Notes: generated from the letters alone by a model not told the origin. A DNA stretch of 64,000 nucleotides from Macrotrachela quadricornifera (GCA_022393335.1 JAJEKB010021035.1:1348348-1412347), one strand, 5' to 3'. Numbered from the stretch's first letter, positions 1 through 12,592 are shown. Numbers and translations are program-made.

Positions 1-386
1 TTTATTGATATCTAAGTGTTCAAAAATAAGAAAACACTTTCATTTAATGTTCATGTACGGACATTGACTTTAGATTCGTTCAAGTATTTCTATATATGAA
101 CCTTTTGAGTTTCCTATAAGAATTGAACTCATGAAATTCCATCATCTATAGGTAGAAGCAGTGTTTTACTACACACTTATTTGATACAGTGTTCTCTGAC
201 TCATCGGCTTGGTGGAACCCTATATTATAGTATGTGTCTATTGTCTAATATCTGCCACTATATGTAAACATACAATCCGATTTGTTTAAAAGAAGGTTTT
301 TTGAAAAGTTAGATAAAAGTTTTATATTTTTAAACCAGACAAGATTCGTTTATATCTTTTATATTTAGCGTAATGCGACTCCATCA
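1..386. other. upstream flank, no gene seen
   Basis: AT-rich sequence with no coding signal I can support. It precedes the first exon of the NHL gene and may hold its promoter, but I cannot point to a motif. Confidence 0.4.
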
Positions 387-2862
387 ATGGTCAATGTAAA
401 CACTGCCAACATTAAGTCGATTCCCTCAACACCTGCTGCAAAGTTAATATTAAATTACTTTTGATAAGAAATTTTTTATTATATAATTTTTCATTTTGAG
501 GACATTATCGAGTGGGAAAATCGTAGTGGTGATTATCCTAGCGTCTCTTGCTGGAGCATGCATTGTGGCTGCAGCCATTGTTGCACCTGTTCTTCTAACT
601 AATAGAGACACAACGGTAACATCAACGACAACGTTATTAACGACAACAGTGACAACGACAACCGTATCGTCAACAACGACAACAACCACAAGTATGTTTG
701 CATAGAAGAATAGTTTTGCAATGTGTATTAATAAATTCAATATCTCAGAAATATTGCATATAAACTATGATTTTTATTTAGGATCATCATCATCATCATC
801 AGAAAGAAAGAAAGAGGCAGCGAATATTATAATATTGAGAAATATCTACTTTTTTTTTCATTTAGAAAAGCATTGCGATAGTTAATCTGTTTCTTAGAAA
901 CGTAGTATGCGTAAAAGTAATTTATTTGTAAAAATCTCGGACAAAACTCGCAACTAAATCTAAAGAGATTACTCTAAATTAGAGCTCATCGGTTTCTTAT
1001 AAGATTGCTCTCAATGTTTCTTGAGAAATATGTAGGATGTGGTTCAAAGCTAATATCACGAATAAATTAAAAATTCTTATAGGACATCAAGAATGCAATT
1101 AGATTCAGGTTCGAAACTAAAAAATTTAATCAACTAGGTTCGTGACTCTTCAAACACGCATTATTCAAGAAACATTTACTGCAATATTTTCTTTTCATGA
1201 GTATTTAACCATTTCATTCACATACGGTATTGACAAGTTACATTTTTATGTTGTTCTTCTTCTTTAATCTCATAAGCATTGAACTTAAATGTTTAAGTTC
1301 GAGCTCAGTTATTCTCAAACAATTGATAAAAAGGAATAATTATAGATCAAAAGAAGAAACTTCAGTATTGATTATGATAAGTCTACATGCAAAAAAACAA
1401 ATGATTCAAAAATTGACTGAATACAGGCATCCGGAAAAAATATCATAATGTTCATTCTAAATTTTTCAAGCGTTCGACCTGTTTTTAAGGATATATCAAC
1501 AAAGGCCTATGGAGTTTCAAATCTATTTCTAAGTCACTCAAGTAATTCTTTCTCTCTTTTAAACTCATATCACTTCCATGAAAGTCAAATAGTATTATTC
1601 TTCATATATCAATTGAAAACTATTAATTTTTCTTTTACAGCTACTGCTCCATCACTACTTTGGAACTCAACAGGCACACTTATGGCTGGGACGGGTACAA
1701 CTGGTTCAAGTTCTAATATGCTTTCCAGTCCTTTTGGTCTGTATGTCGATTCATCTAATACACTCTATATTGCTGACTGGAATAACAATCGAGTTCAAAA
1801 ATGGTTGGCAAATGCAACAAATGGTACCACAGTAGCTGGTCGAGCAGATGCAGTGGGTGGTTCAGGTTCAAATGAACTGAATCGTGCTGGAGGTGTTGTT
1901 GTTGATTCAAGTGGGAATATTTATGTGGCTGATACATGGAACAATCGGATCCAACGTTGGACAAGTGGTGCAACTTCGGGCACGACCATCGCTGGTACAG
2001 GTAAAAGAACGCATATATTTTATTCAACAATTCTTTGTGTGTGAGAACATAGATATTTGAGAAGTTCTGAATAGACATGAGCGAAACTGAGGTGGTGCAT
2101 CGTAGTTATCTCAGTTCAATATTTTCTTAAACATGTCTGAAGACTGCCATCTCTTCGATATCCTCTGACAACACTTTCAAGACTCCATTTTTGCGCGAAT
2201 TCTCCTCTCTTTCCTTCTGAACATAATACCCTTCCTAGAAAATATGATAATAATTGTAAATGAATGTATTCACAGGTACGGCGGGCAGTGCGAACAATGA
2301 ACTGAATATTCCATACGGCTTTGCACGTGATTCCAGTACAGGAACGCTTTATATAGGAGATTTTGGCAATCATCGTGTGATGCGTTATCTATCAGGTGCA
2401 TCATCAGGAACAGTAGTTGCTGGTGGAAATGGACCAGGAACCAATACTTCACAACTATATTATCCTGTTGGTGTTTATTATGAAGCATCATCGAACAGTC
2501 TTGTGATCTGTAATTATATGGCCAATAATATTGTTCGTTGGGTATTAGGTGCTAGTAGTTGGATACTTATTGCCGGTGATATAAATGGAGCAGGTGGTAG
2601 CACATCGACATTACTCAATCAACCTATAGGCATGACAGTTGATTATTTTGGTAATGTGTATGTTGCTGATACAATGAATTATCGAGTACAATTTTTTGTG
2701 GCTGGTCAGTCGAATGGTACAACACTTGCTGGTGTTACTGGTGTTTCTGGTACAAATGCAACGCTACTTGGTGGTCCTTATGGATTGACACTTGACAGTC
2801 AACTTAATTTATATGTAGCAGACACAGCTAATAATCGCGTACTAAAATTTGCGCATCGTTGA
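387..2862 (+). CDS. Single-pass membrane protein with Thr-rich stalk and six-bladed NHL-repeat propeller (4 exons)
   Basis: Exons 387-442, 501-691, 1641-2000 and 2276-2862 join in frame (phases 2, 1, 1) to 397 residues. The ATG at 387 is the first Met after an in-frame stop at 366. Introns are 58, 949 and 275 bp, with donors GTTAAT, GTATGT and GTAAAA. The protein has about 25 cytosolic residues, one hydrophobic helix (IVVVIILASLAG and onward, roughly residues 26-50), a Thr/Ser-rich stalk, then six NHL units with cores such as LYIADWNNNRVQKW, IYVADTWNNRIQRW and LYVADTANNRVLKF. Six units suit one closed propeller facing outward (type II topology). NHL propellers usually bind protein, peptide or RNA; the ligand here is unknown. 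A Ser-coding GATCATCATC tract at 782 inside intron 2 could be an alternative exon. The splice model is inferred; repeat identity is directly visible. Confidence 0.85.
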
Positions 2863-3490
2863 ACAAAATATTCAGCTGTCGGTGTAATGTTTGTTAATCA
2901 TGAACATTTTTTATTCCTTTTTCATACACATTTCTACGACATTTTATGGTTATAATAACAACAAATGATATCGAACAATAGTGTCACCTTCTTGCTCCTT
3001 TCAAAAATAACGCTTCACTAATATGTATGTATCCTTCTGATCAAAATAAATGATCTATCTTATTTTTGCGATAACTTCTCTTTAATATTGTCTTTTGATT
3101 ACTTAAATTACACTGAAAATGTTAGCCTTATAAACTGTCGTCTTACTTAATTCTATTTTCGGTAATATTAAACTTCAATGGATGAATTCAGTTCAATAGT
3201 ATTTTTTTCTCAATGATGTATCTATGGTATAAATGAGAATCCAATAGATAACGGTAAAGAGAATATTTTCAATTTGCTCTACAAAATTATTTTTAACATA
3301 TTTATTTATTTGTTTCTTATCTTTAAAATCCTTGAAAGTAGATATATGAAACAAAATCAACATTTACATAGATAGATATCATTGTATGTGTCATTTATTT
3401 TTCTCTCTCATTCTTATTCTCTTGATGCTAATCTTTCTTTAAAAAGACGCAAAAACATCTATTATTCATTCTTCTTGATACTGGGTCATG
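2863..3490. other. intergenic, no gene seen
   Basis: AT-rich spacer between the NHL gene and the acid phosphatase. An AATAAA-type hexamer near 3046 (caaaataaatg) could serve the NHL gene. I see nothing else. Confidence 0.4.
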
Positions 3491-5267
3491 ATGTTGTATA
3501 TTTTCTTTAGTTTTTTTTTGTTTATTAATACGATTGAATGTTTTGAAGAAAAGGTCAAACTTATTGGTACGCATATAGTATGTAAATTCTACTTTAATCT
3601 ATAAATTATTTAAAATGAAAAATTTATTTATAAAAAAAAAAATAAAAGTTATACCGTCATGGAGATCGAACTCCTACTTTTTCATATCCAAAAAGTCCTG
3701 TAAATCCATCGTTTTGGCGAAATGGTTTTGGTCAATTAACAGTTCGAGGACAATTTCAACAAATTCGTCTAGGTCAATATTTACGACAACGATATTCTGA
3801 ATTACTCAATTCAACTTATATCGCTTCTGAAGTTCGTCAAAATAAACTAAATTAATACCATATTTTTATTTTTTTATCTAATATAAACAGATAATTATTC
3901 GAAGTTCAGACTCTGAGAGAACTTTAATGTCAGCCTATTCAAATCTACTTGGTCTCTATCCAACATCAATAGAAAAATTAGAATCAATACTGTCAGAATA
4001 CGAACCTAAAGAACAATGGCCAGAACTTCTTCCATGGCAACCAATTCCTGTACATACTGAACCGACATCAACTGATTATGTATGCATCTTTTTTTTTAAA
4101 AAAGTATCGATTAATAATAATGAAGATTCGATATATATTTGTTTTAGGTAATGGGTGTTAGTCAATGTCCATATTTCTTTCAGCTTGTAGAAGAAATAAC
4201 TAATAGTGAACAAATACAAAATATAAGCAAAGATTTTCGAGTAAATTTTATTTTTAAAAAAAGACAACTGAAGCTTTATTAAGAAATATTTTGATTAGAA
4301 TTTCTTTGATCAATTAGAAGTATGGACAGGATCACCAATTAATAATTTATTCGATGCTTGGATTTTAGCTGATATTATTTTAATTGAAGTAAAATTTATA
4401 TAAAAATTTATTTGAAAAAATTTCTTATTTTTTTTAATAAGGCTTTATATAATGTAAGTTCATCATGGGCTACACCTTCTGTTATTGCTCAACTTCGAGA
4501 GATTGCTGAATTATCATTTTATTATCTTTTTAATACAACTGAAACAAGTCGAATCATTGCAGGTTATTTTTTTTTCTCTTTCATAAATAATAGAATATCT
4601 CTAAATGTTTTTTTTTCAGGTCCAATGATTAATGATATAATGGATAATATTCAAAATTTAATAACAAATAAATCAACTGGATGGACAGCAAAAATTTATT
4701 CGGGTGTAAGTTTTTAATTCTATTAAGAATACATATTTAATTATATTTATTTTATTTCTAGCATGATGCATCTATTGTTGCAATATTATCTTTTTTTCAA
4801 GCAAATTATTTACATCTTCCTCCTTATAGTAGTGCACTCTTCTTTGACTTATATCATATACTAGGTATGTATATGTACTTCTTTTCTTTTGTATTTCTTA
4901 TTCTACAAATTATTTATTCATTGATTAAAGAAAATAATAGTTATGCTTTAAAAATCGAATATTTAAATGAGACAAACAGTCGTACAACGAATCCAATAAA
5001 ATTACCACGTAAGTTGTTTATTGTTTATTATTAATAATTAATAATTATTAATGTATAGCATGTTCCGATGTAATGTGTCCTATAGATGTATTAAATACAT
5101 GGCTTGAGAAAAGACTACCTAGTAAAGATATGAAAACAGAATGCATGGTTCGAACACCTGATCAATCAATGGCTCAATCAAATTATCATAATAAATATTC
5201 AGTATATGTTTTTTTTATCACAGTTTCTACGTTTCATCTTTTTCTTTTTTTCATAGTTGACATATGA
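3491..5267 (+). CDS. Histidine acid phosphatase (prostatic/lysosomal type), 10 exons
   Basis: Exons 3491-3577, 3649-3831, 3891-4079, 4148-4240, 4299-4388, 4442-4562, 4620-4705, 4762-4864, 4931-5008 and 5059-5267 join in frame to 412 residues, close to the usual family length. It starts with a signal peptide (MLYIFFSFFLFINTIEC). The catalytic RHGDRTP motif is at residues 32-38 and carries the nucleophilic His; the HD proton-donor pair is near 284-285 (SGHDASI). Other family blocks are visible: GFGQLT, IRSSDSERTLMSA, LPWQPIPVHT and the late Cys pair PCSDVMC. The end is hydrophobic (VYVFFITVSTFHLFLFF), suggesting a membrane tether as in lysosomal acid phosphatase. Such enzymes hydrolyse phosphomonoesters at acid pH in lysosomes or outside the cell. 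The acceptor before exon 2 (aataaaag) has no pyrimidine tract, so that junction is the weakest. Confidence 0.88.
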
Positions 5268-6231
5268 ACAATCTTTAAAATATATATTATAAATAATTAA
5301 CAGATTAATTATAGTTCAGATTTTGCTTTGTAAATATAATTTTTTAAGCAATAACGACTATAAATATATTAAATTAAAGGGATTCTTGGGTTTTGCTTAA
5401 TAAATATAAAGCTTACATTAATATTTTTTGTTCTTTAAAATTTTGTATAGATTCACAAATTGATCAATATTATTTTCTTAAAAAATAAATTTAATATTAT
5501 CATTTTAACATTAATTTATGCTTGAAAGTAGTCAAAAAATCATTGTAGTCGATTGATGAACGAATGATCTACAATGAAACATTCTATCAATAATCATTCA
5601 CCATTAAATAACTCTAGTATTCAACTTTGGGTGAGGATGCACAGTATTTTTACGTCTTCTGTTGCCAAAATTGCAGTATGTTGATGATCGAACCTAATCT
5701 TTGACTTTTTTTTCTCATTTTTGTTTCTCTGAAATTGTTGCTTTGGACATCACTCTATCCAAAAAGAACAAAATATACCACAAGAAGCAGCGTGAAAAGC
5801 TCCACAATCTACGAACGAAAGTTTGTTTTAATTGTATAATTTTTATTTTAAAAAAAATGCAAAACTATGTGCGATTAGTTTTAACCGTTGTGAAAATCGA
5901 TCTCACAGAATTTGGATTTGTTTTGAACATGAAAAGTATAGAAATAAAATAAACTATTCTTTGCAAACTGTAGAACTCTTCACGCTGCATTTTGTGATAT
6001 ATTTTGTTTTATTTAAATATGTAGAATAAATTACTGTCATCATCACATGTATTGATCAATATTATTCATAAGGTTAGTAAGCTAAGATTTGTATTTTAAT
6101 GATTATTTTCGAATATGACATTTACAGAGAAGAAAATATAACTATTAACATGAGCTTAATAAAGAAAAAATATAAAAGCGTAAACCTTTTTATTCTTCAT
6201 TGTAATTTTAAATGTACGTAAATTCAAAATA
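5268..6231. other. intergenic with one old repeat copy
   Basis: Non-coding AT-rich sequence. About 5700-6005 is a diverged copy of the repeat found at 41223-41815 (listed separately). I see nothing else. Confidence 0.4.
5701..6005. repeat. Diverged copy of the 41.2-kb MITE family
   Basis: The stretch beginning aaaatataccacaagaagca and ending near cttcacgctgcattttgtg aligns by eye with 41287-41525. Both copies have an inward inverted repeat whose half reads like (g)tagagc-cttcacgctgca. Several mismatches and small gaps show it is old. I could not find TTAA borders for this copy. Confidence 0.55.
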
Positions 6232-7293
6232 ATGAATATCTTAATACATTGCATATTTTATATACAATTATTTCTTATTGTTTATCTTGAAGATAAATAT
6301 ATTCTATCTTATTCTACATTAAAAACGGAAACTTATGAAGTTGATACTGGTATTATTTATGAATATTTTTATGTAAAAGCAAACAATAATAGTACTGATT
6401 TTAAACCAACATTATTATTTCTTCATGGTTTTCCATCATCTTTTCATTGTTGGCATCATCAAATTGAATATTTTTCAAAACAAGGATATGGATGTCTAGC
6501 AACTAATATGATGGGATATGGTAAAACATATTCTCCATTAAATAAAACTGAATATAGATCTAAATCTATGGTTAATCATTTAATTGCTCTGTTAGATTAT
6601 TTACAAATAGATAAAGTCATTGTAATTGGACATGATTGGGGTACTCGACCAGCAAGTCGATTTGTATTGTATCATCCAGAACGAACATTTGGACTTGTTT
6701 TAATTAGTGTTGGTTATGATCAACTATCTATATTCGATTTTGATCAAGCATTGTTAAGTACAAAAGAATTATGTGGATTTGAAATTTTTGGTTATTGGCA
6801 ATTTTTTTATTCTGAACATGCTGCAGATATTATTGAAAATAATTTAGAAAGTTTTATTGATCTTATTTATTCAAGTAATACGACATTATTCAGAACAGAT
6901 TTTGCTCCTATTGGAAAAATGAAAGAATGGTTAATAAATGGAAAACGAACTGAAAGAGCTTCATATATGACAGCAAATGATTATAAAATTATTCATGATT
7001 ATCTTAAAAATAGTATGCAACCAAAATTGAATTGGTATAAAGCAGCAATTGATAATATTAATTGGGAAGATGATAAAAATTTAGATCCAATTATTCGACA
7101 ACCGGTTCTTTTTATACAAGATACTATGAGCGATTTATGTATTAGCTTTACTGTTGCACAACGAAGACAATTCACACCTAATTCTGATGTTATTAAATTG
7201 AATACATGGCATTGGGTAATGCAAGAAAATCCAGATGCTGTTAATAATGCTATTAACAAATGGATCAAGAAAATTGATGACCTTGATGTGTAA
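6232..7293 (+). CDS. Alpha/beta-hydrolase, epoxide-hydrolase-like, intronless
   Basis: A single 353-residue ORF from ATG 6232. The N-terminus is hydrophobic (roughly residues 1-20), a likely signal peptide or membrane anchor. The oxyanion loop HGFPSS is at 65-70. The nucleophile elbow GHDWGT is at 133-138, with Asp135 as nucleophile; Asp in this place is typical of epoxide hydrolases and haloalkane dehalogenases. A likely acid is Asp301 (TMSDLC) and the catalytic His is about 327 in NTWHWVMQENP, matching the HW..(Q/E)..P pattern at the end of epoxide hydrolases. The expected reaction is hydrolysis of an epoxide to a diol through an ester intermediate. Lid tyrosines were not confirmed. No introns and an AT-rich codon style like its neighbours. 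The substrate is unknown. Confidence 0.82.
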   Translation: MNILIHCIFYIQLFLIVYLEDKYILSYSTLKTETYEVDTGIIYEYFYVKANNNSTDFKPTLLFLHGFPSSFHCWHHQIEYFSKQGYGCLATNMMGYGKTYSPLNKTEYRSKSMVNHLIALLDYLQIDKVIVIGHDWGTRPASRFVLYHPERTFGLVLISVGYDQLSIFDFDQALLSTKELCGFEIFGYWQFFYSEHAADIIENNLESFIDLIYSSNTTLFRTDFAPIGKMKEWLINGKRTERASYMTANDYKIIHDYLKNSMQPKLNWYKAAIDNINWEDDKNLDPIIRQPVLFIQDTMSDLCISFTVAQRRQFTPNSDVIKLNTWHWVMQENPDAVNNAINKWIKKIDDLDV

Positions 7294-7835
7294 TAACATT
7301 CTACATGGAAGTCTATTATGATTTTTCATCAATTTTTTTCCTAAAAGAAGTATCTTACCGATGTATAGAAAATTGAACAAAAACAGCTTCACGAGCATTC
7401 ATGTTACCCGTTGAATAGTGATCAAATAGCATACAGAAATAGAGTGAAAGACGCTCTATCTGTTCATAAAAAAAGAAAATTTTTTTCAAGGTTTCTATAA
7501 GAAAAGAAAGTACCTCCTTCACTATTTTTGGTATGCCCTAAGTATCATATGGTATAATTTTCTTCACAGATAAAGACACGAGAAGAAAAATTTTTATTTG
7601 ATATTATTGCTGAGATATTCTAAGCAGAACAAGAAAACTCAGAGCCAGATGATTAAATTTTTCTCTTCCAGAAAAATATTCCAAATGTCTTGAAACAGTA
7701 CCACATTTGATAATACATTGAATAGCATTCAACATGAAAATTTATCTTAGGATGCTATTATCCTCATCCACATATCTTATTTTATTTTGAAAAATAATTC
7801 AAAAAAAAGCATCATTTTATATGTGTCCTAAATGA
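7294..7835. other. convergent intergenic space, no gene seen
   Basis: Spacer between the 3' ends of the hydrolase (+) and the kelch gene (-). No ORF or repeat I can support. Confidence 0.4.
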
Positions 7836-10800
7836 TTAATACAATTCAACATCACTTACACAGGAGCTTCCTCCCATTCCACCAGTCACTAATACTGTCC
7901 CATTCAGTAATACAGTTGCAGTATGTTGGTATCTGATGCAATTCATATCTCCAATCATAGTCCATTGTTCTGTAAATGGTTCATATAATTCTGAACTTTG
8001 TAGGTAAGGTAACCTGTCTTGCATTCCACCAGCAATTAAAACACGTCCACTCTTTAAAACCGATGCTGAATGAACGTTTCTTCCATTATTTAAATTTCCT
8101 GCATCGTCCAATTTCCTGTTGATGGATTGTACAACTCAGTATTACTCTCACCTTGTTGTTGTCCGCCAGCGACTAACACAGTACCACTCAACAATATAGA
8201 AGCTGTATGATAAAATCGTGCATGATTCATACTACCTGTCATTATCCATGATTTTGTCGCTGGATTGTATAACTCAGCAGTATTGACAATATTACCGTCG
8301 CTCCTTCCCCCTGTGATCAATACTTGTCCATTTGGTAACAATGATGCCTGATGCCACTTCCGTGCATATTTCATATTATCAGTTAATGTCCATTCACCAG
8401 TTGATGGATCATATAATTCTGCACTATCATGAAAAATAACATCAAATCAAATATGAAATGATATCTATATAAAAATTCTTTATCATCCAAACTTTTAATC
8501 TCACTCTTGATCTCCATTTATTTACTCATCAGAATTAAGAAGATATGATCACACTCATCATCATTATAGGTGCGAGATAGAAAAATTTTGTTTCCTACAC
8601 ATCTATTGAATACTCCCGAATATTATTAACGAAAATATTCGTTGAGGGCTTTTAACATTTTCCCATGTGAGGTGTTTAGCAGTGATATCAGCATTTGAAA
8701 AATCGTAACTGTTTCTAATAGAAATAGAAATGTATTAAAGTTACCTATTTGTATCTCCACCAGTAACTAACACCATGCCATCTGTCAATACTGATGCTGT
8801 ATGATAACATCGTTTTTTATGCATCTACCAGTAAGTATCCATGTTTGATCTATTGGATGATATAATTCTGCGCTATCCAAACATTCATCTGTTAGTCTTC
8901 TTCCACCGGTCACTAAAATTTGTCCATCATTTAATACAGATGCTGTATGTGCATATCGATCATCATTCATAGAACTAGTAAATATCCATGTGTCTTCCGA
9001 TGGATCATATAATTCAACAGTGTTCAAACATCCACTTATAGTGGAACCGCCAGTAATTAATACTTTTCCGTCATTCAATAAAGATGCTTTATGTTGAGCT
9101 CGTGCACGATTCATATTATTCATGGGCAACCAATCTAAAAACGAAGAATAGTATATTTGAAAGAAGAACTATATACAACTAATTATTTATATAGTGCTTT
9201 ACATACAGTTCTTCGTATATGAGTGAATTGCGCCGCCATTGTACCGTTGTACGAAAAAAATCGAAAAAAATTAAAGTGATTTTAAAGAAGGTTTGAGTCG
9301 CGTATTTGATAGAGCTTCATTGATTGTATATAAATCAAGTATTTTCCCAACTGTCAGGTTTTTCATTTCAGAAAAAAAATCAATTTTTATTAAAAATGCA
9401 TATTTTCTGAGATCTCTTGATATGATAAAATAAACAGTTTTAGAAATATTTTGACAAAATAAAATCACGAAATGAATATTAATATATTGTTGTTATATAT
9501 CAATCGAAAGCTTTTCAAAAGGGGAATCTAATGAGCATATACAAAACTTTGTCGACACATATATATGCATATCTTAAGGACGACAAGGTGTGGATGACAC
9601 CCTCACAATCACCCCCATTCTCATATTTTTAGTTTTTTATTTCATCTAGACGAGTCTCAAAAAAACATTTTATTATCAAAAGGTTTCTCGCTCTTTAGTC
9701 TACTAAACACAAAAAAAAACAATTCTCGTTTGCTTTCAAACTGGCTCTACTAGATTGAATTTAATATGTCGGGACATTTGGATGCGAAAAAGTTATGTCG
9801 GGACATTTTTCGAGTAAAATACTATTTTCTCACGAACAGTACGTGTTTAAGAGCTGAAATTCTTACCACAGATTTATCATATAGTCAGCTGAAAAAGATA
9901 AAAAAAACATGGTCTTAGCTCTTATAGTTACTGAGAAACCAAAGAAACAAAATTGAAATTATGTCGGGACATTTAACAGAAAAATAGCATCCCTACCCTC
10001 TTGTTTTTAGCTTTTTATTTGATCGATAAAGTCGTTCGAAAAATTTTTTTTTATCAAAAGATTTCTCGCTCTTTACTCCATCGAACAGTGAAAACAAAAT
10101 GACGTTTGCTTTTAAATTGGCTTTAGTAGATGGAAATTAATATGTCGGGACATAAACTGATCATTTAGTATGTTTAGCTAGTCTTTGCAAGATTTGATCA
10201 GAAAATCAAAATCAAAGCTGTGATCAATTCATATGATACAAAAGAGAAAAGTCTGAGCTACAAAATGGTTATAACAATTCATTTTTATTTATTCAAAATG
10301 TAGGACAGTAAGGGCGATTTTCGTCGATGGGTAGCCCCAAAAAACGCCCATTTTCACCTTTCCTGCTTGAAAGCTTCATAGCTACAATAGCCTAAAGCAT
10401 TGATAGTTTTACGGTAAGTAGGATAGACTATAAGGAGTATTTGGAAAAAAAAATGATCAAAATTCGTTGAGCTGAACTAGAGATATAAGCGTTTTAGTGT
10501 TCGGAACACAACGGTACAATACGGGCGCAATTCACTCATATATTCATACTTTTCTCAGTTCTGTTCTATCACGTAACTTAGAAAAAAGTCTTTCTTTTAT
10601 CACTGACAATGTATAGAATACGTTAATTGTTGAAAAGAATTTTTGCATTAAAGTATCCGAACCTCCTATTTTCAGCATGAGATCTCATTGTCTAAGAAAA
10701 AGAAATGAACACATGAAATTGCATCGAACTGTTTTTACATGAGTAGGAGAAGATGATGTGCTAGCAGAAATAACAGGATTTTCACAGAAAATAAGTAATA

Positions 10801-11192
10801 CGTACGTACGATATAAAAATCACGTACTTCTAGTAAATTCTTCTGGTTTTGTTGCCATTGTTGTTAGTTGCTCTGATGTTGTTTGTTCTGATGCTACTTG
10901 TTCTGATGTTACTATTTCCATTATTTTTGTTGTAATTGCCTCCTTTGTTGTTATTACTGTTGTGAATTTTGTCTTTGCTTTTTTCTTTAAAATAATTGTT
11001 GTTGGAATAACAATCGATGAAATGACTAAAATACCAATGATTACACCAACGATTATCCATACCAATCGTTTTTTTTCCATTAGATTATTTCTAAAATAAT
11101 TAGATTTTTTCAACGATGTCTAGAATAACAAAAAAATTAACCTACATTTTCCATGGAGTAGAACTCGATGGTTGATTTGTATTTGTTGCCAT
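7836..11192 (-). pseudogene. Membrane protein with Thr-rich stalk and seven-repeat kelch propeller, two 1-nt frame breaks
   Basis: Minus-strand exons 11192-11146, 11090-10828, 9134-8745 and 8423-7836, with intron phases 2, 1, 2. The N-terminus MATNTNQPSSSTPWK is followed by a hydrophobic helix (LVWIIVGVIIGILVISS), a Thr/Ser-rich stalk and seven kelch units with H.AS(V/L)L and (V/I)L(V/I)(T/A)GG cores and ELY.P....W strands. The frame breaks at about 8825 (after WILTG) and about 8102 (after GNWTM); each is one missing base inside an otherwise normal kelch unit, and intron phases agree only if one base is restored in each exon. It is therefore a young pseudogene, or the draft assembly has two indels. 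The architecture matches the NHL gene at 387-2862. Kelch propellers of this type are mostly binding modules. Intron 2 (1,693 bp) holds a TIR transposon. Confidence 0.75.
9218..10540. mobile_element. 1.32-kb TIR element in the kelch intron, TA target site
   Basis: The ends are inverted repeats of about 33 bp (TATGAGTGAATTGCGCC then ATTGTACCGTTGT), about 30 of 33 positions matching. TA dinucleotides flank both sides (9216-9217 and 10541-10542), as for Tc1/mariner-like elements. Inside are two diverged direct copies of about 160 bp (near 9605-9775 and 10003-10155) and four copies of the motif ATGTCGGGACAT. No transposase was recognised, so it is non-autonomous. Confidence 0.7.
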
Positions 11193-12592
11193 TATCAAAG
11201 TTTGATCTTCTGAATGAACTAAAACGCCAACTCGATAATTTTACTTCTTCAAATGTGTGTTTTATATTCGTCAGTGCGAAAAAATATATTTGAAAAAAAT
11301 TTCCTTCTCGGAGCGACTAAAATCGACATCTGTCATACATTAACCGTTCCTGGTAGATGTTTAACGATTGCATTAGGTTTTCTCTTGTATCTTTTAGCAC
11401 ATATGTTATTAAATAAAAGAGAGAGAAACGAGTGATGTCAATAATTATTTCACAAAGCGGAAGAAAAAATTATAATCGCAATCTTTTCTTCTACAGTTAT
11501 ACTACGTTGCAGTATTTTCTCACAACATTCAACAATAATATTCTTTTTACAAAAGTTAAAACTAGTTGTTATATTAGAATTTAATCGCATATTAACATGC
11601 TTTTGTTTGTGATTATTCCATTGTTTTGATATTAAAAGAATAAATCGACAAAAAGTTGTGAAAAATCAGATTATAATCGATTAAAATTCACTCGTATTTC
11701 TATGATCAACATTTCAATTATTTTCCTCAAATTTATTTTTTTTATGAGTATATATTCCTATTCAAGCAAAGGAACAAATAGTTAAAAAAAAAGTATTTAG
11801 AAAGCCATTTAATTCTATTGTTTCCAAGGAAACACCGATGAAAAAACTTTTTTTTTACAAAATAAATTTTATCGTATTCCTTTTCATAGCAAGGAAAAAA
11901 CAATATTATTTTTTAAAAAGCTATTCCTACGTAAAAAAAAATTTAGCACAAAAATCAATGCATATATGATTTTCATCGATTTTAGGAGTAAATAATTAGT
12001 TAAAATCCATAAATTTCGGTTTTTTCATATTAAATTGAAGATTATCATCAATTCTTATGTGTACTTGATTCAACATCAGTGTTTTTTTACTGATTATTAT
12101 CGATTTATTTTATTTCAATCAAATGAAATCGGTTAACAGAGAATATAATTGCTTAAAATCAGTTTTCACTAATATTCTGTGATGTTTTTCTCCAGTAAGA
12201 TCAATTCATCCGTAATCTAATCGACAGAAATCGATTAAGCTCTGTAATCAATTATAATCATTGATCCCTTGGGGACGGTGATACAAGGATTGTACCATCT
12301 ATTTTCCAGCAAGGAAAATGTTTGTTCCACGTTAAGCTGTTATCACCTGTAAGCTAGTTGGTCGTTCCAGCTGCCATTCCATCCATATCTTTTATGAAAC
12401 ACGATCTAAAAGGAATGTTGAAGTGTATAGGGGTAGGAATTTGGATCCCATATCTTGGTCCTCATAGACATAGCAGACACCTTTAGTAACACCTCCTCTC
12501 TTTGTCACAGACCGTGACGGACATTACTAAGGGACCATTGAAGACTGTTACAGAGGCAGTATCACAACTAGAATCTGTCGTATTATTGTTAA
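11193..12592. other. intergenic, no gene seen
   Basis: Long AT-rich spacer. About 12240-12590 is richer in GC and contains a small palindrome (tcacagaccgtgacgga), but no protein, RNA or terminal repeat was recognised. Confidence 0.35.

Noticed and set aside
450..740. Minus-strand Val-rich ORF opposite the Thr-rich stalk
   Set aside because: It is the antisense shadow of the ACA/ACG codon run in the NHL gene.
782..835. Ser-coding repeat in the first NHL gene intron as a cassette exon
   Set aside because: The acceptor fits, but no good donor follows, and skipping it keeps the frame perfectly.
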